Origin: Pisolithus tinctorius
Lineage: Eukaryota > Basidiomycota > Agaricomycetes > Boletales > Pisolithaceae
NCBI GenBank assembly: GCA_024663395.1
Contig: JANFAH010000081.1
Coordinates: 124,001 to 188,000, forward strand
Length of the DNA stretch: 64,000 bases
Reading direction: 5' to 3'
Below, piece by piece: positions 1 to 12,988 of this stretch. The translations under genes were made by a program, and so were the position numbers. Each line of letters starts with the position of its first letter. The stretch's first letter is position 1. The notes beneath the pieces were generated by a model, which had not been told where the DNA came from, did not search any database, and saw only the letters and a list, made by a program, of their open reading frames with translations.

Positions 1-1485
1 GATGGACATATGTGAAATGCACGTTGTGAGGTTCTGTTCCGGGTGACTTAGGGGTAAATATTCCCAAAACGGGCGACCATTCATTCGCTATCAACCAACC
101 CATGCAACTCTGTCATGTACAGGAGTTTTCTCGTCCAATGTACGAATTCGGGCCATCTCATTGGAACTGCGCTGCCAGAGCGTCCGACGATGACGAATGC
201 AAACTCGACCCAGGGATTTCAATGTATTCGACCGTCTTCGCACTTCATGCAACAATAGTATACCTGTAAGTAGCACAGTAAAAATCATACGCCTAACGTA
301 CAGGTCTCTTCCATATGACGACCTTCCCGATACCTGCACTGAAAAAAAATATCAGCAGTGGTCATGACATTGAAAACGCTGCGAACTGACTGCCCCTTCC
401 CCTAGGTAAGGTCATTCATTGTACTAGCTCCTGTGAGGCCCGTCCAGGGGGTTTCGTTCTACCAGACCCGGCTTCGAAGGTGTGCGACGAGGACCGGTAC
501 ATAATAGTTGGACCTGGTACCAAACCATATCATTCTACACCGTGATGCAGACTACTCACTCAAAAGTCACGATGCTGGGTTGGCTTTGAGGTGGGATTAT
601 TGTCCGTTGAATCCGTCCCACTGTACCATATTCCACGCTAAATGACCAATTTGACGAACAACACTGAAAGTCCGATCCTTCTGCATCCTGACAAAATCCG
701 CTGACCGAAGTCAACTACGAAAGTATGCATTCGCCCATATTTCTTTGCCGCACATACGCTCCCGTCTGCTGCCGTGTCCGTTTCATGAAGGCTATGTCTT
801 CTCCTGTCCTCTCCCGCCCTTTTTTTAAAAACCTCCTGGCACGGGTGCATTTCTGTCACCCCCCATTGCAACCGCGTTGGTTGATTGCTTCTATTTCCGT
901 GTCGGTGACACAGCACAGTACACGTGTTTGGAAGCCAATAGGATAGGTGCATTGTATATTGGGATAAGCCCAACAGACGCATAGCCATACCGGGTGCGAT
1001 TCCATGCAGGATAGAATCGCTCGTGTCACAATGGCGTAGCTATCTTATGAGGTTGGTTTTCCCTGTGATCCTCTTATCCAAGCTCCAAAGCATAGAGCTG
1101 AACACGTTTTGTCCGAATCAGGTCTATCGAATGATCAGCTATAGATATCAGCTCCGAACGCGGAGATGGCAAGTCTTTAACGGAGTACCACATCGTGTCA
1201 AAAACTGAATAAACTGCCCCGCATCCTTTTTGTTGCACGCCACAGCACCGCCTGCCAAATCTGCTCCATCAGTTGCATCCAGTGAGCAACGATTACGGGC
1301 ACGTGTGCATCCAAATTCTAGATGGACCGGATGCAAACCTGCCCACAATCCCGGTTAGCGATGTTACCACGGGACGGACTGCGGAAACCGGAAAGATATA
1401 AGAACCCCCTCTGGCCACCAGGGTATCTCCATCGTCCCATCTTGTCTGATTACAACCACATATCTTTTTTACAACTCGATTCAAC
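1..1485. other. No gene recognised; promoter of the CipC-like gene at its right end
   Basis: Short open frames occur on both strands but none resembles a known family or continues across plausible introns. A TATA-like TATAAG at 1397-1402 lies about 85 bases before the ATG at 1486 and is a reasonable core promoter element for that gene. A pyrimidine-rich stretch follows it (about 1440-1480). Confidence 0.5.
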
Positions 1486-2175
1486 ATGGGCCATCGCGAG
1501 AACGAGGAAGCATACAACGCGGTAGGCATGATCGACCATTGATCGCGGAAACGTACTAATGCGGGGGATCTCTGTTGTGCATTTCGCACATGCAGGTGCA
1601 GAATGCCCCCCATGAAGCCAAGCTTTCTCATGAGCTCATTGCTGGAGCAGCCAGTTTCGCTGTGAGTAATCGAATCGTTTGATCGGGAAGCAGATCGATA
1701 TGATCGTGTGTGCAGGCCATGAAGGCATACAATGACCACCTTGAGAGTCAGGGGAAGCCTGCCAATTATTCCTTGGCCAAAGAATTGCTGTGTGTCTCTC
1801 CGATCCCTTGGTTTTACATTGCTAATGCTTTGTACAACTTGTAGTGCTGGATTCGCAGGAGTCGCTGTTGACCGTTTAGTCGAGACTAAGGGCGTGAGTA
1901 TTCCATGCCATTGTTGCAATTCTTGGCTGTCTTGCTGGCTGTCCGCGTGTTTACCTTGGCCATGATCCATATCACCAAAGCCTACCAGGTTGCTAACAAT
2001 GCTATGATTGCACAGCTCGACAAGTATGACGAGTACAAGGAGAGGAAGCATCTTAAGGAGCAAGGTATGCTTTCCTAGAATCTCCGGATATAACATCGAC
2101 TCACTTTCTTGGGACGATCGAACAGCCGAAAGGCACGCGCATGGTTCTCTCGAACCCCACCACTACGGGAACTGA
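1486..2175 (+). CDS. CipC-like small protein (DUF3759 family)
   Basis: Six short exons (1486-1521, 1596-1661, 1716-1789, 1845-1893, 2016-2064, 2126-2175) give a 107-residue protein. The residues EEAYNAV, the stretch HEAKLSHELIAGAASFAAMKAY and the core AGFAGVAVDRLVETKGLDKYDE are the conserved backbone of the concanamycin-induced protein C family, which is usually about 110 residues long. CipC proteins are small soluble fungal proteins whose transcripts rise under antibiotic, stress or host-related conditions; their biochemical role is unknown. The last intron is optional: reading through it gives a stop at 2076-2078 and a shorter tail, while splicing adds a His-rich end (HAHGSLEPHHYGN). I prefer the spliced form because of its length. 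The long antisense open frame here is a shadow. Confidence 0.88.
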
Positions 2176-2608
2176 TTAGATAGTTGTATGTGACTACTGG
2201 CAGCTTTGTCATTGTGGATGTCAATGTATAAATACCGAATGTTCTTCGAGACGTAGGAGGAACTATGCACTCAACTCTTTACTACCTCGAGCCCACTGAT
2301 TCAAATGGACCTCGTCGCACTGGTGTTTGTCGTCCACCTAGGTAACCTATCACCGCCGGTTGTCTAATTCAGAGCTTTGAACATCCTCTCTAAGCCTGGG
2401 GCCAAGGATGACGAACAGAACATTCCCTCGCCATTGAGGATTAGCATTGATCTGCTTATGTCTACTCCAGGTGCCGGTTCTTGGAGTGCTAGGTTAGAGG
2501 AACGGTATATGCTGGCAAAAAATCTGGCATAAATTATGGGGAAATGCCATTGAAACACTGAGTGAATGGTACAGTACCTAACATACATACTACATCGAAA
2601 GTGCCGAC
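2176..2608. other. Convergent intergenic spacer
   Basis: This is the 3' flank shared by the CipC-like gene and the converging KIN17 gene. No coding signal was recognised. Polyadenylation signals of both genes must lie here but are not distinctive. Confidence 0.5.
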
Positions 2609-3627
2609 CTATGCTGTTATACTCTCTCGGTCCATGCGTCGTCGCTTCCGTTCTTGCTCCTCCAAGATAATGCGTTCTGCAGCTGACAATGCTGCTACAG
2701 GCCGCTTCTTCTCGCTCGACTCAGCCGATTTGCTGGTCACCGCAGACTTGAGAGGATTGGGGCGCTTCAAGGGATTCGCCTTCAGCGGGTTGATGTCGGG
2801 CTTGATACCGTTCAACTTCAGTCCACCTCCACCCGTGGGCTGTGACCTTGCCGATTGGTCCAGCTTCAAGGACTTTGGTGCAAGGCTGAGAACGACTTTT
2901 TCAGTGCCCTCGTCTCTCTTTAATCCCAGCTCCTCTTCAGGAGGACTTTCAGATCTCGAACCCTGTGCCTCCTCTTGTTCCTTGGCCCGTTCTATCTGAT
3001 CCGCGATCAAGATCCGCTCGCGCTGCTCGTCAGACATGGTCGCTCGTTCCTTCTGGAGCGTAGCCGCTTGCTTAGCGAGCGCTTTGGGTGAGCTGTCGAT
3101 CCACGCCACCCACCATCCCTCGTCCGTCTCGTCCACGTGCGCAATGCCTGTCCGACCGAGATGTTTGACAAATTCAGTGAGTGTTACCCAGCGAGTCGCA
3201 TTCATGTGAATGTGTTCTTTGTGTTGGATAAACTCCTGGTATACTCTGTTTGCAAACACTCTTTTGGTGCCGAATCTGTCGATATACTTAGGATTACGAG
3301 CCGACTTAGTATCACTTAAGCACACATACTCACCGTCTAGACAGTAGTTGTACAAAATCATGTTGAAATTGCGAGGAAAAATCTGCGATATGTCTTCCGG
3401 CATGCTCGCCAACGACAAGCATCTGACGTAGATGCGCTTCTGATTGTGCGTGACATTTGAATCCATTCTCGTCTCTGCATTGCTTCTGGCAGACTTGACA
3501 GTACCATCGCAGGCGCTGCAAACCCTTCGCTTTCATCTTATTTGCCAAGTACTTTGGCGTGCCGACTGTCATGGGGTTAGCCCAGCTCAAACTCAAATTC
3601 AGAAGACGTACCTTCTGCGCGAGGCAT
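2609..3627 (-). CDS. KIN17-like DNA/RNA-binding zinc-finger protein
   Basis: Three exons (3627-3612, 3565-3334, 3275-2609) encode 304 residues. The protein starts MPRAEVGTPKYLANKMKAKG, followed by the KIN17 C2H2 zinc finger (WYCQVCQKQCRDENGFKCH, then a second His in SEAH, about residues 26-50). The Kin17 winged-helix core comes next (LLSRRFGTKRVFANRVYQEF, HIHMNATRWVTLTEFVKHLG, VDETDEGWWVAWID). KIN17 proteins are nuclear and linked to DNA replication or repair and to splicing. The C-terminus is a charged, Lys/Arg-rich tail with NPLK repeats and ends RKRRRMDRESITA. The C-terminal KOW region of animal KIN17 is absent, as in shorter fungal forms. It is divergent from DSC3, with 172 bases between start codons. 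Confidence 0.92.
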
Positions 3628-3799
3628 TCTGGGCTAGTAGATAAGTCGTTAGGTTCTTTACTGGTTAATGGTGCTGTCGATGATGTGGGCTCTGGCAATG
3701 AAGAAATTTCCCACGCCATTTGCACACAAGACGGGGGATGCGTCACGTGACCCAACAGTAGGCGATGACGCTACGGCTCGCTGTTTGGCATCACACGAC
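3628..3799. promoter_or_regulatory. Bidirectional promoter between KIN17 and DSC3 with a CACGTG palindrome
   Basis: The two start codons are only 172 bases apart on opposite strands, so both promoters share this stretch. A perfect 8-base palindrome TCACGTGA at 3743-3750 contains the E-box core CACGTG, bound in fungi by bHLH factors such as Cbf1/SREBP-type proteins. The link to SREBP is only suggestive, although DSC3 belongs to the complex that activates SREBP in fission yeast. Confidence 0.5.
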
Positions 3800-4886
3800 A
3801 TGGTCCTCAGCGAGAAGGCAAAAGGGAAGCAGCGGGCTGTCGATCCCGAAATAAATGGTCCACCTGACTCTCGAGACCTGACGATCAGGTTTACAGAGGG
3901 CATACCGGACCTTATCCTACACATAGTGGAGAAGGACACCGTACAAGATGTGAAGTCCAAGGTACGTATATCGCAGTTCGTTGACTGACCTGGGCTATAA
4001 GGACACGGTTTCATGAACCAGATAGCCATTGAACGCCCTCAACTTTGTGACCGGAGACTCAGACTTATCCATGCAGGTCGCCTGCTGACAGATGGCATCC
4101 GTCTGCATTCCTGGCTTACTGCGCTGGAGGAGAAACAGCGTCGTGTGACGCCAACGAGCCAGGAATCACACGCACCAGTACAATCATCGATGATAACGTG
4201 GCTGCACTGTTCTGTCGGCCCAGTGGTTGAACGGGGTACGGAGTCGGAAGAAAAGCCTCAGGTGTGTCTTGCTCGTGTTGTCTTTCAGGCTTCAGCTTAT
4301 ACGCGAGGATATGTAGGTGGCACAGATACAACCCTTGAGGGGTTTTGACCGTTTGGCAACAGCTGGATTTTCAGAGGAGGATATTGCCCATTTCAGGAGA
4401 CAGTTCCATAGTCAGTCTTCTGCCAACTACCTCGACCTGACACTGGAAAATGATGACGACGATTGTACGTCATTCCGTTCTCACTTCTACCCGTCACTGA
4501 TTGGCATCCTTGGAAAGATGACGAACACGCTCGTGCACTCGAAGAACAATGGATAGACTCACTGGACAACGCGAACAACGCACAGCTTGCCCAATCGTCA
4601 TCGCAAATGATGCTCATTCGGGGTGTGATCCTTGGATTCTTCTTTCCCATCATTCCGTTTTTCTTTCTGCGCTCTAGCAAACCTGCAGTGTTTTGGGACG
4701 ATGGCACACAGGTGGAAGCGACGGAGAGTGTCATATTCTCGTGAGCGCCCGAATAATCTTGTGCTTTAATTTTCATTGACGATGACGTGATCTCATTGTA
4801 GGCGCAAGACGCAAGTTGGCATCGTGTTTGGGTTCCTTGCGAACGTTCTGTTCGGGACGTGGAGATATCTCCTAGATCCTTCCTGA
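3800..4886 (+). CDS. dsc3: DSC E3 ligase complex subunit 3 (ubiquitin-like DUF2407 membrane protein)
   Basis: Five exons (3800-3961, 4022-4261, 4317-4464, 4518-4740, 4802-4886) give 285 residues. The N-terminal ubiquitin-like domain runs from LTIRFTEGIPDLILHIVEKDTVQDVKSK into IAIERPQLCDRRLRLIHAGRLLTDG. After a linker comes the DUF2407 C-terminal region (GFDRLATAGFSEEDIAHFRRQFH, then EHARALEEQWIDSLD). Two hydrophobic segments follow (GVILGFFFPIIPFFFL and GIVFGFLANVLFGTW), the expected membrane anchor. Dsc3 is a subunit of the Golgi/endosomal Dsc ubiquitin ligase, which in fission yeast drives SREBP cleavage and in budding yeast (Tul1 complex) sorts membrane proteins. Start chosen at MVLSEKAKGKQRA; upstream in-frame Met codons would overlap the KIN17 promoter. 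Confidence 0.9.
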
Positions 4887-5629
4887 GCCCAAAAACGCGT
4901 TCGACATTTGTGTTACCAAGATGCCGCACACCTGAGCAATACCTGGAACACTTCCCTTGATGGTGAAAAGTGGCGATCTAATATCCTATTCTAATTCGTG
5001 GAATGATGTGCTACGTGTTGTTACCTACCTCGAGGTGCCTTTCACTGAAGTTGTAGGTCGAAGTTGTACTGGTTAGGTACGCTTGCCCATTGGCGAGGTG
5101 TCAATCAACGTGCAAGCACTATGCGTATCAAAATTGACAGAATCCGAAAGGATACCCAAACCCCTGCTTGTTGGACTGCTCACTATAATGTTGTCACTGG
5201 AGGGGCTGCAGTTCAGAGATCTCAACAGTTGCCGAAGTTGGTGGCCCGTTATCCACGACAGATACTTGAGGTTCACAGGAAAGCCTAGAGCAGGTGACAG
5301 TCAGAAGTCGAGCGACAAGACTTATGTAGGTCCTGTAGCCTTCCCGGGTTCAATTTCTCTTGCATGGTGATTTGTTGGAGAGTTGTGAATGAATGAATAC
5401 CTGTGTGGATGGACAGCCAGATGATAGAAGTATGATTATATGATGATCATATCAACGGCACGGGATACGCGTGCCCGGACTTTTTTCCCTGATACCAATC
5501 AGCATCGGTTCTTTGTCCAAAACGACTCACGACCTTTTCTTTGTATCTCTTTTTTTCTGATCGACTCCCTAGTACAAGAACCTTGTTTCTATCTTCCGTC
5601 TGACTTGACCTGCATTCCAGGTAGACAAG
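4887..5629. other. Intergenic, no supported gene
   Basis: Open frames of 60-95 codons (for example 5083-5370, +) occur but show no family resemblance or exon continuation. The right end, with a pyrimidine-rich tract about 5480-5620, is the promoter and leader of the importin gene. Confidence 0.45.
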
Positions 5630-8600
5630 ATGGATTTGCAGGCTCTCGCTGATTTGTTCGCCACCACATACAATGCCGACCCCAACGTCCAAAAAGCCGG
5701 AGAACTCCAGATCCGTAAGGTGCGACTCAATGGTCCATTTCGATTCTTCTCCTGTCTAAGCACGAGGACTCCGGTTACCAGATCGGTGCCCAAGAAGGCG
5801 TGATTTCCGCCCTCCTGGAAATCATCGCATCTGATAAGGTCGATCTGTAAGTACGCAATGAAAATACTCGTGCTTCTCTTCGACGCTCTGTTCGCAGGGC
5901 CACTCGTCAGGCGTGTTCTGTTTACCTAAAGAACCGCGTCCATACTTCCTACTTCATCGAACCGTCGCGTCAGCGACCCGAACAAACCCCCATCGCACAG
6001 TCTGATCGGGATGCTCTGAAATCGTCCATCCTCCGTCTCTTAGCTGCATCACCCTCGCGCGCTATTACCTTGCAGCTAGCAGCGACACTCAAAAGTTTGA
6101 TACTCTATGACTTCCCAGACACGTGGGTAGATTTGCTTGAGAACGTGAAAGCACTCTTGAACAGTGGAGATATCCGCGAAGTTGGCGCAGGATGTGTTGC
6201 TGCTTTGGAATGTGTTCGTGCATTCAGGTAAGTCCCGATTCCTGATACCCACCGATACCTTTGTATGACTGAACTGGGTCGTTTTATGGATTCGATGACA
6301 GATACACCCAAAGAAAAAGTATCCTCCCTCATGTCGTGGAACAACTGTTCCCGACTCTTGTTACAATCGCAACGGGCATGCTTAACACTCCACCGAGTTC
6401 TGCCCAGGAGATCCCAACCATGCTGCACCTTATTTTGAAGACATATAAGTCGTCCATCTTCGTCAACCTGAGTGCCCATCAACAGAGCCCAGAATCTCTA
6501 GTTCCATGGGGAAGACTCTTCTTCCAGATAGTCAACCTGCATATTCCCCCGGAGGCTGTTCCCGCAGACGAAGTAGAACGAGAACGCTGTGAGTGGTGGA
6601 AAGCAAAAAAGTGGACATTTGCTACGCTCGGAAGACTGTTCCACAGGTCAGCACTTACGTTTTCAAAGTCTGGGCTGCAGCTGAGTTTGTGAAGGTTCGG
6701 AAATCCTTCCCAACTTCCATCTCCAATGAAAAAAGAATACGCAGCATTTTCCCAACATTTCGTGACTTCGTTCGCTCCGGAGATTTTCCAGCTATACTTG
6801 GTGCAGATCAATCTTTATACCTCTGGACAGGCGTGGTTGTCGAAGAAGTGTTTGTACCATATCCTCTCCTTCTACACCGAATGGTATGCGTGTTCCCTGC
6901 CAAACTTGACTATGTCTCACCATTTCCAAAGCATCAAGCCAAAGTCGACTTGGACCCTACTGAAACCACAAATAATGACACTTGTCAGCAGAGTTGTCTA
7001 TCCCCAGCTCTGCTTCAACCACTCGAAGCAGGATCTGTGGGAATCGGATCCCGTTGAGTATGTCCGAGCCTCCATTGGTGGGTAGATCCTTATTCAGGGA
7101 CTATGCGTTGTTCATGAGTGTGCTATCTTAGATGAATGCGAAAATTTCTCCTCCCCAGTGTCTGCAGCGGTATCATTCATCTTGTCCCTTGCTAGCAACA
7201 GAACGAAAACAGCATTCCGACCGACGCTCGACTTTATTTACAGCGTCCTGAGCTCGTGCGTTTCACCGGTTGGCATTTATAGGCGAAAGCAACAGGCCCT
7301 GACCCACGTTTTGCAACAGCAACCCTTCTCCTCCCGAGAAATTCGGCGCGCTGAGCATGGCAGCCGTTCTCGGTCCGTTCATGATGAGGCACCCAGATGT
7401 GAGGGGAAACATGGAGCAATTTATGGTGCAGTATGTCCTCCCAGCGTTCAGCGCGGAGCCATACTTGCGAAGCATCGTGAGTTCTACCTTTGGCCGCTTC
7501 GCTGCCCTCCGGTGCTCATTTCCGCTTTTTAGGCATGCGACGTTCTCGGTACTGTGGTTAAGAATGGCATGCAATGGGCCAATAACGAGGTGCGCAATCT
7601 TAGTCAATCAAGGAACCCCCCTATAATTACATTTTGCCCCACGCAGAATCTTGAAAGCCACTCGCGTGCAGTAGCCATTGCACTTGATGACCCGGAACTT
7701 CCTGTCCGTGTTCAGGCTGCTTTGGCCCTTACCAAGATGGCGGAAGCCTATGACTTTGGTGAGTGGTGCACCCTGGAATTGGTGCTGCATCGGCTCGACA
7801 ATTTGTGTAGTTCGAGACGCCATTGCCCCGCAAGTCGGGAAAGTCATTCAAGGTGAGCAAAACTCACCTACTTTCTCCCTCCGCGACGATAACGACGCCG
7901 TTATCTAACAAAGATCTCTTGAAACTTTCTGACGAAACCGACCTGGATGTTCTCAACAATTCCATGGAGGCTATGGTTGAACGCTTCCAGGACGAGCTGC
8001 TCCCAGTGGCGACACAGTTAACCGGAAGACTGGTGTGTATCATGCACTGATCTTGTCAGAAGAGGACAATCATGGGTTTTTGCAGTGCGAGTCTTATATG
8101 CGTCTTGCGCGGGAGGGTCTCGCACAACAACAGAGTGAAGTAGTTCCTGATAGCATCGATGTCGACTCCTTGTTATCCGATGCAGAAGACGACAAGGTCT
8201 ACGGAGCTATGGGTGTTGCGAAGACCATTGGCACAGTAGATTACCTCCCTTTATCTTTCGTGATGGTGGCTATGACATTTTATTATCTAGGTTGTGTCCG
8301 CGATCGAATCTGCTCCCGATACTTTGACGCAAGTTCAAGAAGTTATAATTCCGATCATTCGCTTCACACTCGAGAACAAACTCATTGGTACTGTTCACTT
8401 GGCCTCCAGGATGTGACCCGCTGCTTAATTATGTATAGAATTATTCGACAACATGTTCGATCTCGTGGACAGTCTCACATTCAGGACCCACTCCATCTCG
8501 CCTAACATGTGGCCTATCTTCGAGCTGATCTACGAATTGTTCAAGTCTGATGCAGTCGATTTCTTAGACGGTGGGGACCGCCCTGTTGTACACTTGGGAC

Positions 8601-9862
8601 TGCTTCTTAACGTTCTACGTTGGACAGAAATGCTACCTTCGTTGGACAACTTCCTGTCGTACGGAGCTGATGTTTTCAAAGGACGCCCCGATTATCGCGT
8701 CAAGGTCTTCGACATTTATCAGACCGCCATGACTAGCCAGCACCTGGGCGACAATGACAAAATTAATGCGTGCAAGTTAGCAGAGTCTATTCTACTCAAT
8801 CTTCAGGGTCACGTAGACGATGTGAGTCTCCATTATTGTCGCCCTTTAGACACTACTTCATGTTTGTGTCCACCTAGTTATTGCAAGGTATTATTCGGAC
8901 CGCCTTTGATAATTTGGATGGAGGAAATGGCTACTCTTTCAAGCTCGCAAACATGGAGGTCCTCATTAATACCGTGTACTACAATTCTACGGCTGCATTG
9001 CATCTGCTGGAGAACTACAAGCCCGGTTCTTCTCGCGTGTTCTTTGACAGATGGTTCGCTATCATCAATGTCGATAGCAAGTTGCCTACGGTACACGATA
9101 AGAAGCTGAGCATCCTCGCGCTGTGCAAATTGCTTGAGGTCGATATCTCCCTCGTCCCTGAAATACTCAAAGGCGGCTGGCCTGGCATTGTCACTGGTGC
9201 TTTGAATATCTTCAAGAGCTTGCCTCAGGCGGTAGCGAGTGCGTGCTTTCCATGCGCTACCTACTTGTACTCAACCTTTTACTCTTTTAGAGCGTAAAGC
9301 CCTAGAGGAGAGGCTCGTTGAGGAAGATGACGATGACGGCGAAGATGACTCCAAGTACTTGAACCTCGAAGGAGAGGAAGACGGTATGGTCTCTGCAGGT
9401 TATTTATCTCTTCCTGTAGCTTACGACCATTAGATGACGTTTGGGACGAAGATTCTGCGTACTTGGAAATGCTGGCCGCTGAGGCAAGTTATTCTTTGCC
9501 GTTCGTCATTGCAGTGGCTAATTTCCTGTCACTCGTAGGGCGCGCGTTTGAGGGAAATTTCCGAGAAGCGCGCTGTCGATGTTGCGGACGTATCCGATGT
9601 TTCAGAAGAATCGGAAATCGAAGAAGAACTTGGCTTCTTCAGCTTGCTCGATGCCATTAACCCCTATATCACGTTCAAGCATGCTCTGGAAAGTCAGTAA
9701 CGTGATGCTGTACCTTGATTTGTCGTTGAAGCAACCCCTCTAGATTTACAAAGGAGGAACCCCGCACTGTACCAAGCTGCCACCACGATGTTGACCGTCG
9801 AACAGCAAACCGTTCTGATGGAAGTTATGACAGTAGCCGAGTCCCAAAACACCACAGAATGA
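5630..9862 (+). CDS. Importin-beta family karyopherin, importin-7/8 (Nmd5/Sxm1) type
   Basis: A long gene of more than ten exons, roughly 1,000 residues. Exon 1 (5630-5719) starts MDLQALADLFATTYNADPNVQKAGE, an importin-beta N-terminal domain with the family's A...QAE-like first helix. Exon 2 (from 5761) has HEDSGYQIGAQEGVISALLEIIASDKVDLATRQACSVYLKNRV, and later YDFPDTWVDLLENV and WESDPVEYVRASI, all typical of Nmd5/importin-7. An acidic stretch near the C-terminus (VEEDDDDGEDDSKYLNLEGEED, about 9315-9385) is also usual. The protein carries cargo through nuclear pores with RanGTP; yeast relatives import ribosomal proteins, TFIIS and Hog1. Stop at 9860-9862 after AESQNTTE. Individual internal introns (many 50-60 bases) were not all fixed. 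Confidence 0.9.
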
Positions 9863-11100
9863 ATTCAAGAAAGATTGTTCACGACTTGTCACGATGATTT
9901 GATGTAGCTAGCCTTTTTTTCTCGTCACCCTTCATACGTTTCCACGATACATGCAAGAATAGTACACGGAGGAGGGTGACTTTTGACTTAATGGTACTAG
10001 GTTGCTCTGTGATAACTATCACGGGATTAGCCATCAGGAACATGCTACCTCCAGCAACGACCCTGTCGAGATAACCATACATTGGCCAGCTCAAACATCA
10101 TTTGCCGCCATACCCACGAAACAGCATTTGTGAAATGGACACGACGGGTGTGTGATAAGCACAAGCTTATAGGGCGCTGCAGACTTACCCACCCATATGG
10201 ACAACTCGAGTGCCTACGAAAATGGTATCCAAACTTAACTACGAGGGTAGTGTGAATGTAACAATAGTTGAAGCGGGCCGTGTCACCGTAGCGTGTTTCA
10301 TTTTACGCGCCGCAACCCCCCGCGGACGTGTTAGGATCACGGCGCGCACGACCGATAACTGCAACCGACGAGTTAACGACTGGTTACAGTCGTCCCATTC
10401 CAGTCCAAGATATGCAGTCGTCTCCTGTGCCGAACCCAGAGGGCGCAGCGGCCAAAAATGGGTTCAAGGCGCATCTCATGTGAGCCAACTCGCACGCATT
10501 GCACCTCCGGATGAGTACGGCGAATTAGATTTAAAAAAGTACAGAGGGTCGTGGGCCCGTGATCCCAGTAACGGCCATAACCGACTCCTGAACGTCAAAC
10601 TTTGGGAAAATGAACAGAGAACAATGGATCCTCATCCAGAATGAACGCACGGCTGAAACTATCCCGGAAAGGGAGAATTCAGGGGAGGGAAAGGCGAGAG
10701 GTGTCTTTTGGTGGCAACCAGAGTACAGCTTCTTCGGTAAATACTCAGGGTCGAGACTCGGTGTAATCCTGTCTTTCCCGGCGTCTGGACGGCTGTGTTT
10801 CTGTTGAAGGTAAGTTATTTGAGCTAATGAGCACAGGCACTTCATGATCCACCGCTGTTAGATGTCAGATGATTTTTACACACGGATTTCAGAGGAGACA
10901 GTAATTTGGAACGATTATGCGTCTTCCGACTGACGATGGCCTAATCCTCCGCTCCCATGTCTGAAACAAACTTACCGATCAGGATTATATCGCTTACCGG
11001 TATTTTTTAGGGAAGGAGGGGGAGAGCATGATACCCAACATTGTGGCTCTGATACACCTCAACTCAGGTACTGTGAAAACGGGTGTCCGTTTCAAAACGA
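9863..11100. other. Intergenic with an unidentified open frame (10210-10644, +)
   Basis: About 1.2 kb lies between the importin stop and the ARP6 stop. The longest frame, 144 codons at 10210-10644, ends DLKKYRGSWARDPSNGHNRLL...DPHPE and is not recognised. A further frame (10610-10807) could be a following exon, but no convincing splice pair or family was found. I treat it as non-coding unless transcript evidence shows otherwise. Confidence 0.4.
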
Positions 11101-12988
11101 TTATCGGCGGCGAGACGAAGTAGATGGGGCTGTACGAATTCTCGACCTACTGGGCTTCTTGCTCAACTGAGGCACCACATCTGCGGAGCTCGAGCTTTTC
11201 ATGACCCTTTCTCCACTTTTGTTACTATTTCCTGATTGCCAGTGTCCGAACTTCCTCCGAATCGCATGGGAACCGCTTTCGAGGTACTCAGCTCTGGAGA
11301 CAAAGTGGGTAGCGAAATCAGCCGATCTGACAAATTCGAGAGATGAGCGATATGCTTCAGTTATAGCGCTGACCAATAATCCATGTTAGTTGATAGGCTG
11401 TGTGCGGTGTACCAAAAAGCGTATATGACGAACTCTTTGGAACGGTAGATTTGTATGTCGTATTCGACTGGTGCAAGGCTGCGTAGTTCGCTCATCCTAT
11501 AAGGATAGTTAAACCCCAACTTTACCGTCACCGATGACGGAGGCTCACAATCGCTCATGAAATCCAGGGAATATGGTATTGCCGCCGATCAAACCTATGT
11601 TCGCCCAAAACATACCCTGGAGATCTTCTGGCAGGAGTGAAATGGAGGCTGCGATCATGCTGGATAGCCCAGATTGTTCTAGTCCTGGAAACCGCAATAA
11701 TACAATGCAGAGCCAAAAATGTAGTGAGTCGATAAGGTTTTATAGAAATGCGGCGGAGCGCACCGATATCGTCGGGGCGAAATAGGAGTTCTGGTATGGT
11801 AAACCGTTCATTCTCCATGACTAGAACTTGGTCCGTAGGTGCCAGTTCGTGTCCTGGCTCCCTAACTGCGCCGCCCGTGTTGGTCACGTAGTTAGGTAAT
11901 ATGTATTCCTGGGCGATTTCACTCTTCTTCGCTTTCAACCTTGGAAGTTTTCCGGCTGACCAAGCTTGACACCATAGAGACAGTTGTGACGTACCGGCAT
12001 GTCTCCAGGTCGGCGAAGAAATTTGTGGAGACATAACAACAGGATTCTTTAACGTGATTCACGATGTATGTCTCGTCCATCATGTTCCATTGTCGGTAAG
12101 AGATCACTTCTTTCAACTGGTTGGTGAGGAGTTTGCCGCCGACATCCAACCTAAGCGAATGAGGCATTTAAGGGAAACAAACATGCCCTATGCCTTACCT
12201 CTTGACAGCATGCCACTGGATCTGGTTGTTGATGATAGGGACGACGTGCGTAAAGCTGAAGCCGGAGTCAACAATCAGACTGCACTCCGGCAGTTGTAAC
12301 CCTTCGACTGCAAAGAGCTGGCCATATGGAATCATCGCAGCAGCTACGGATCGAGCGTCCCGTAAGAGAAGCAATCGGATGAACGCGGAGTCGTTCACTC
12401 CTTACGTGTGCATCTATGGTACGAAAGAAACTCGTATTCCTCGAACACGAATTGGTCGTAAATGTCTTGTATGTTTGGCAAATTGAAATACGGCTCTGTG
12501 ATCAGTAAGGAGGATTCGGAAGCATTTACCTGATATATGCAAGATAAAGTTGCGCAAAAGGCAAGAATTTGCGAGTGACACTGACGGACAAGACTTCTGA
12601 CGAAAATAGGCCGTCCCAGATGGCCTTCTGCGCATCCCAGTCAACCAGGTAACCCTACCACACCTTCAGCTGACTAGAATGACGACAAGGGAGTCCCGAA
12701 AGCGTAACAAGTGAGATGTACCTTCTCGAAGGGGAGACGGTAATGAAGGGTGGTGTAATCTTTGCATCTTCCGATTTCATGTCCTACAAATGTCGCCTTG
12801 TCCCCTTTTGAACGCACGACGGCGTTTGGGATGAGCCTCAAGCAGATGGTAAGCACAAACAGGGTAGGACGAGCACGCCAGTTTGCATACCGGACCTCAT
12901 CATCGACCCCAAGATCTGTGCGCACGATTCCGGCTTTGATTGTGGAGCCACCGTTATCCAATACGACGGTCTGGCTAGCGGCCGCCAT
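11101..12988 (-). CDS. ARP6: Actin-related protein 6 (SWR1 complex subunit)
   Basis: A multi-exon gene starting [22 protein letters not shown], the actin phosphate-1 loop. It continues [44 protein letters not shown]-type residues, [23 protein letters not shown], and the second nucleotide loop [25 protein letters not shown]. Then come [32 protein letters not shown] and, in late exons, [33 protein letters not shown] and [15 protein letters not shown]. The carboxyl part contains [18 protein letters not shown]. These are ARP6-specific stretches. ARP6 is nuclear and is needed by SWR1 to exchange H2A.Z into nucleosomes. The stop is placed at 11101-11103; an earlier end after the conserved block cannot be excluded. 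It lies head to head with TANGO2. Confidence 0.9.

Noticed and set aside
1293..2096. 267-codon minus-strand open frame over the CipC-like gene
   Set aside because: It is antisense to exons with clear family conservation and splice sites, and shows no domain.
10210..10644. 144-codon plus-strand open frame between importin and ARP6
   Set aside because: No family resemblance and no convincing splice to further exons; kept only as a note under the intergenic entry.
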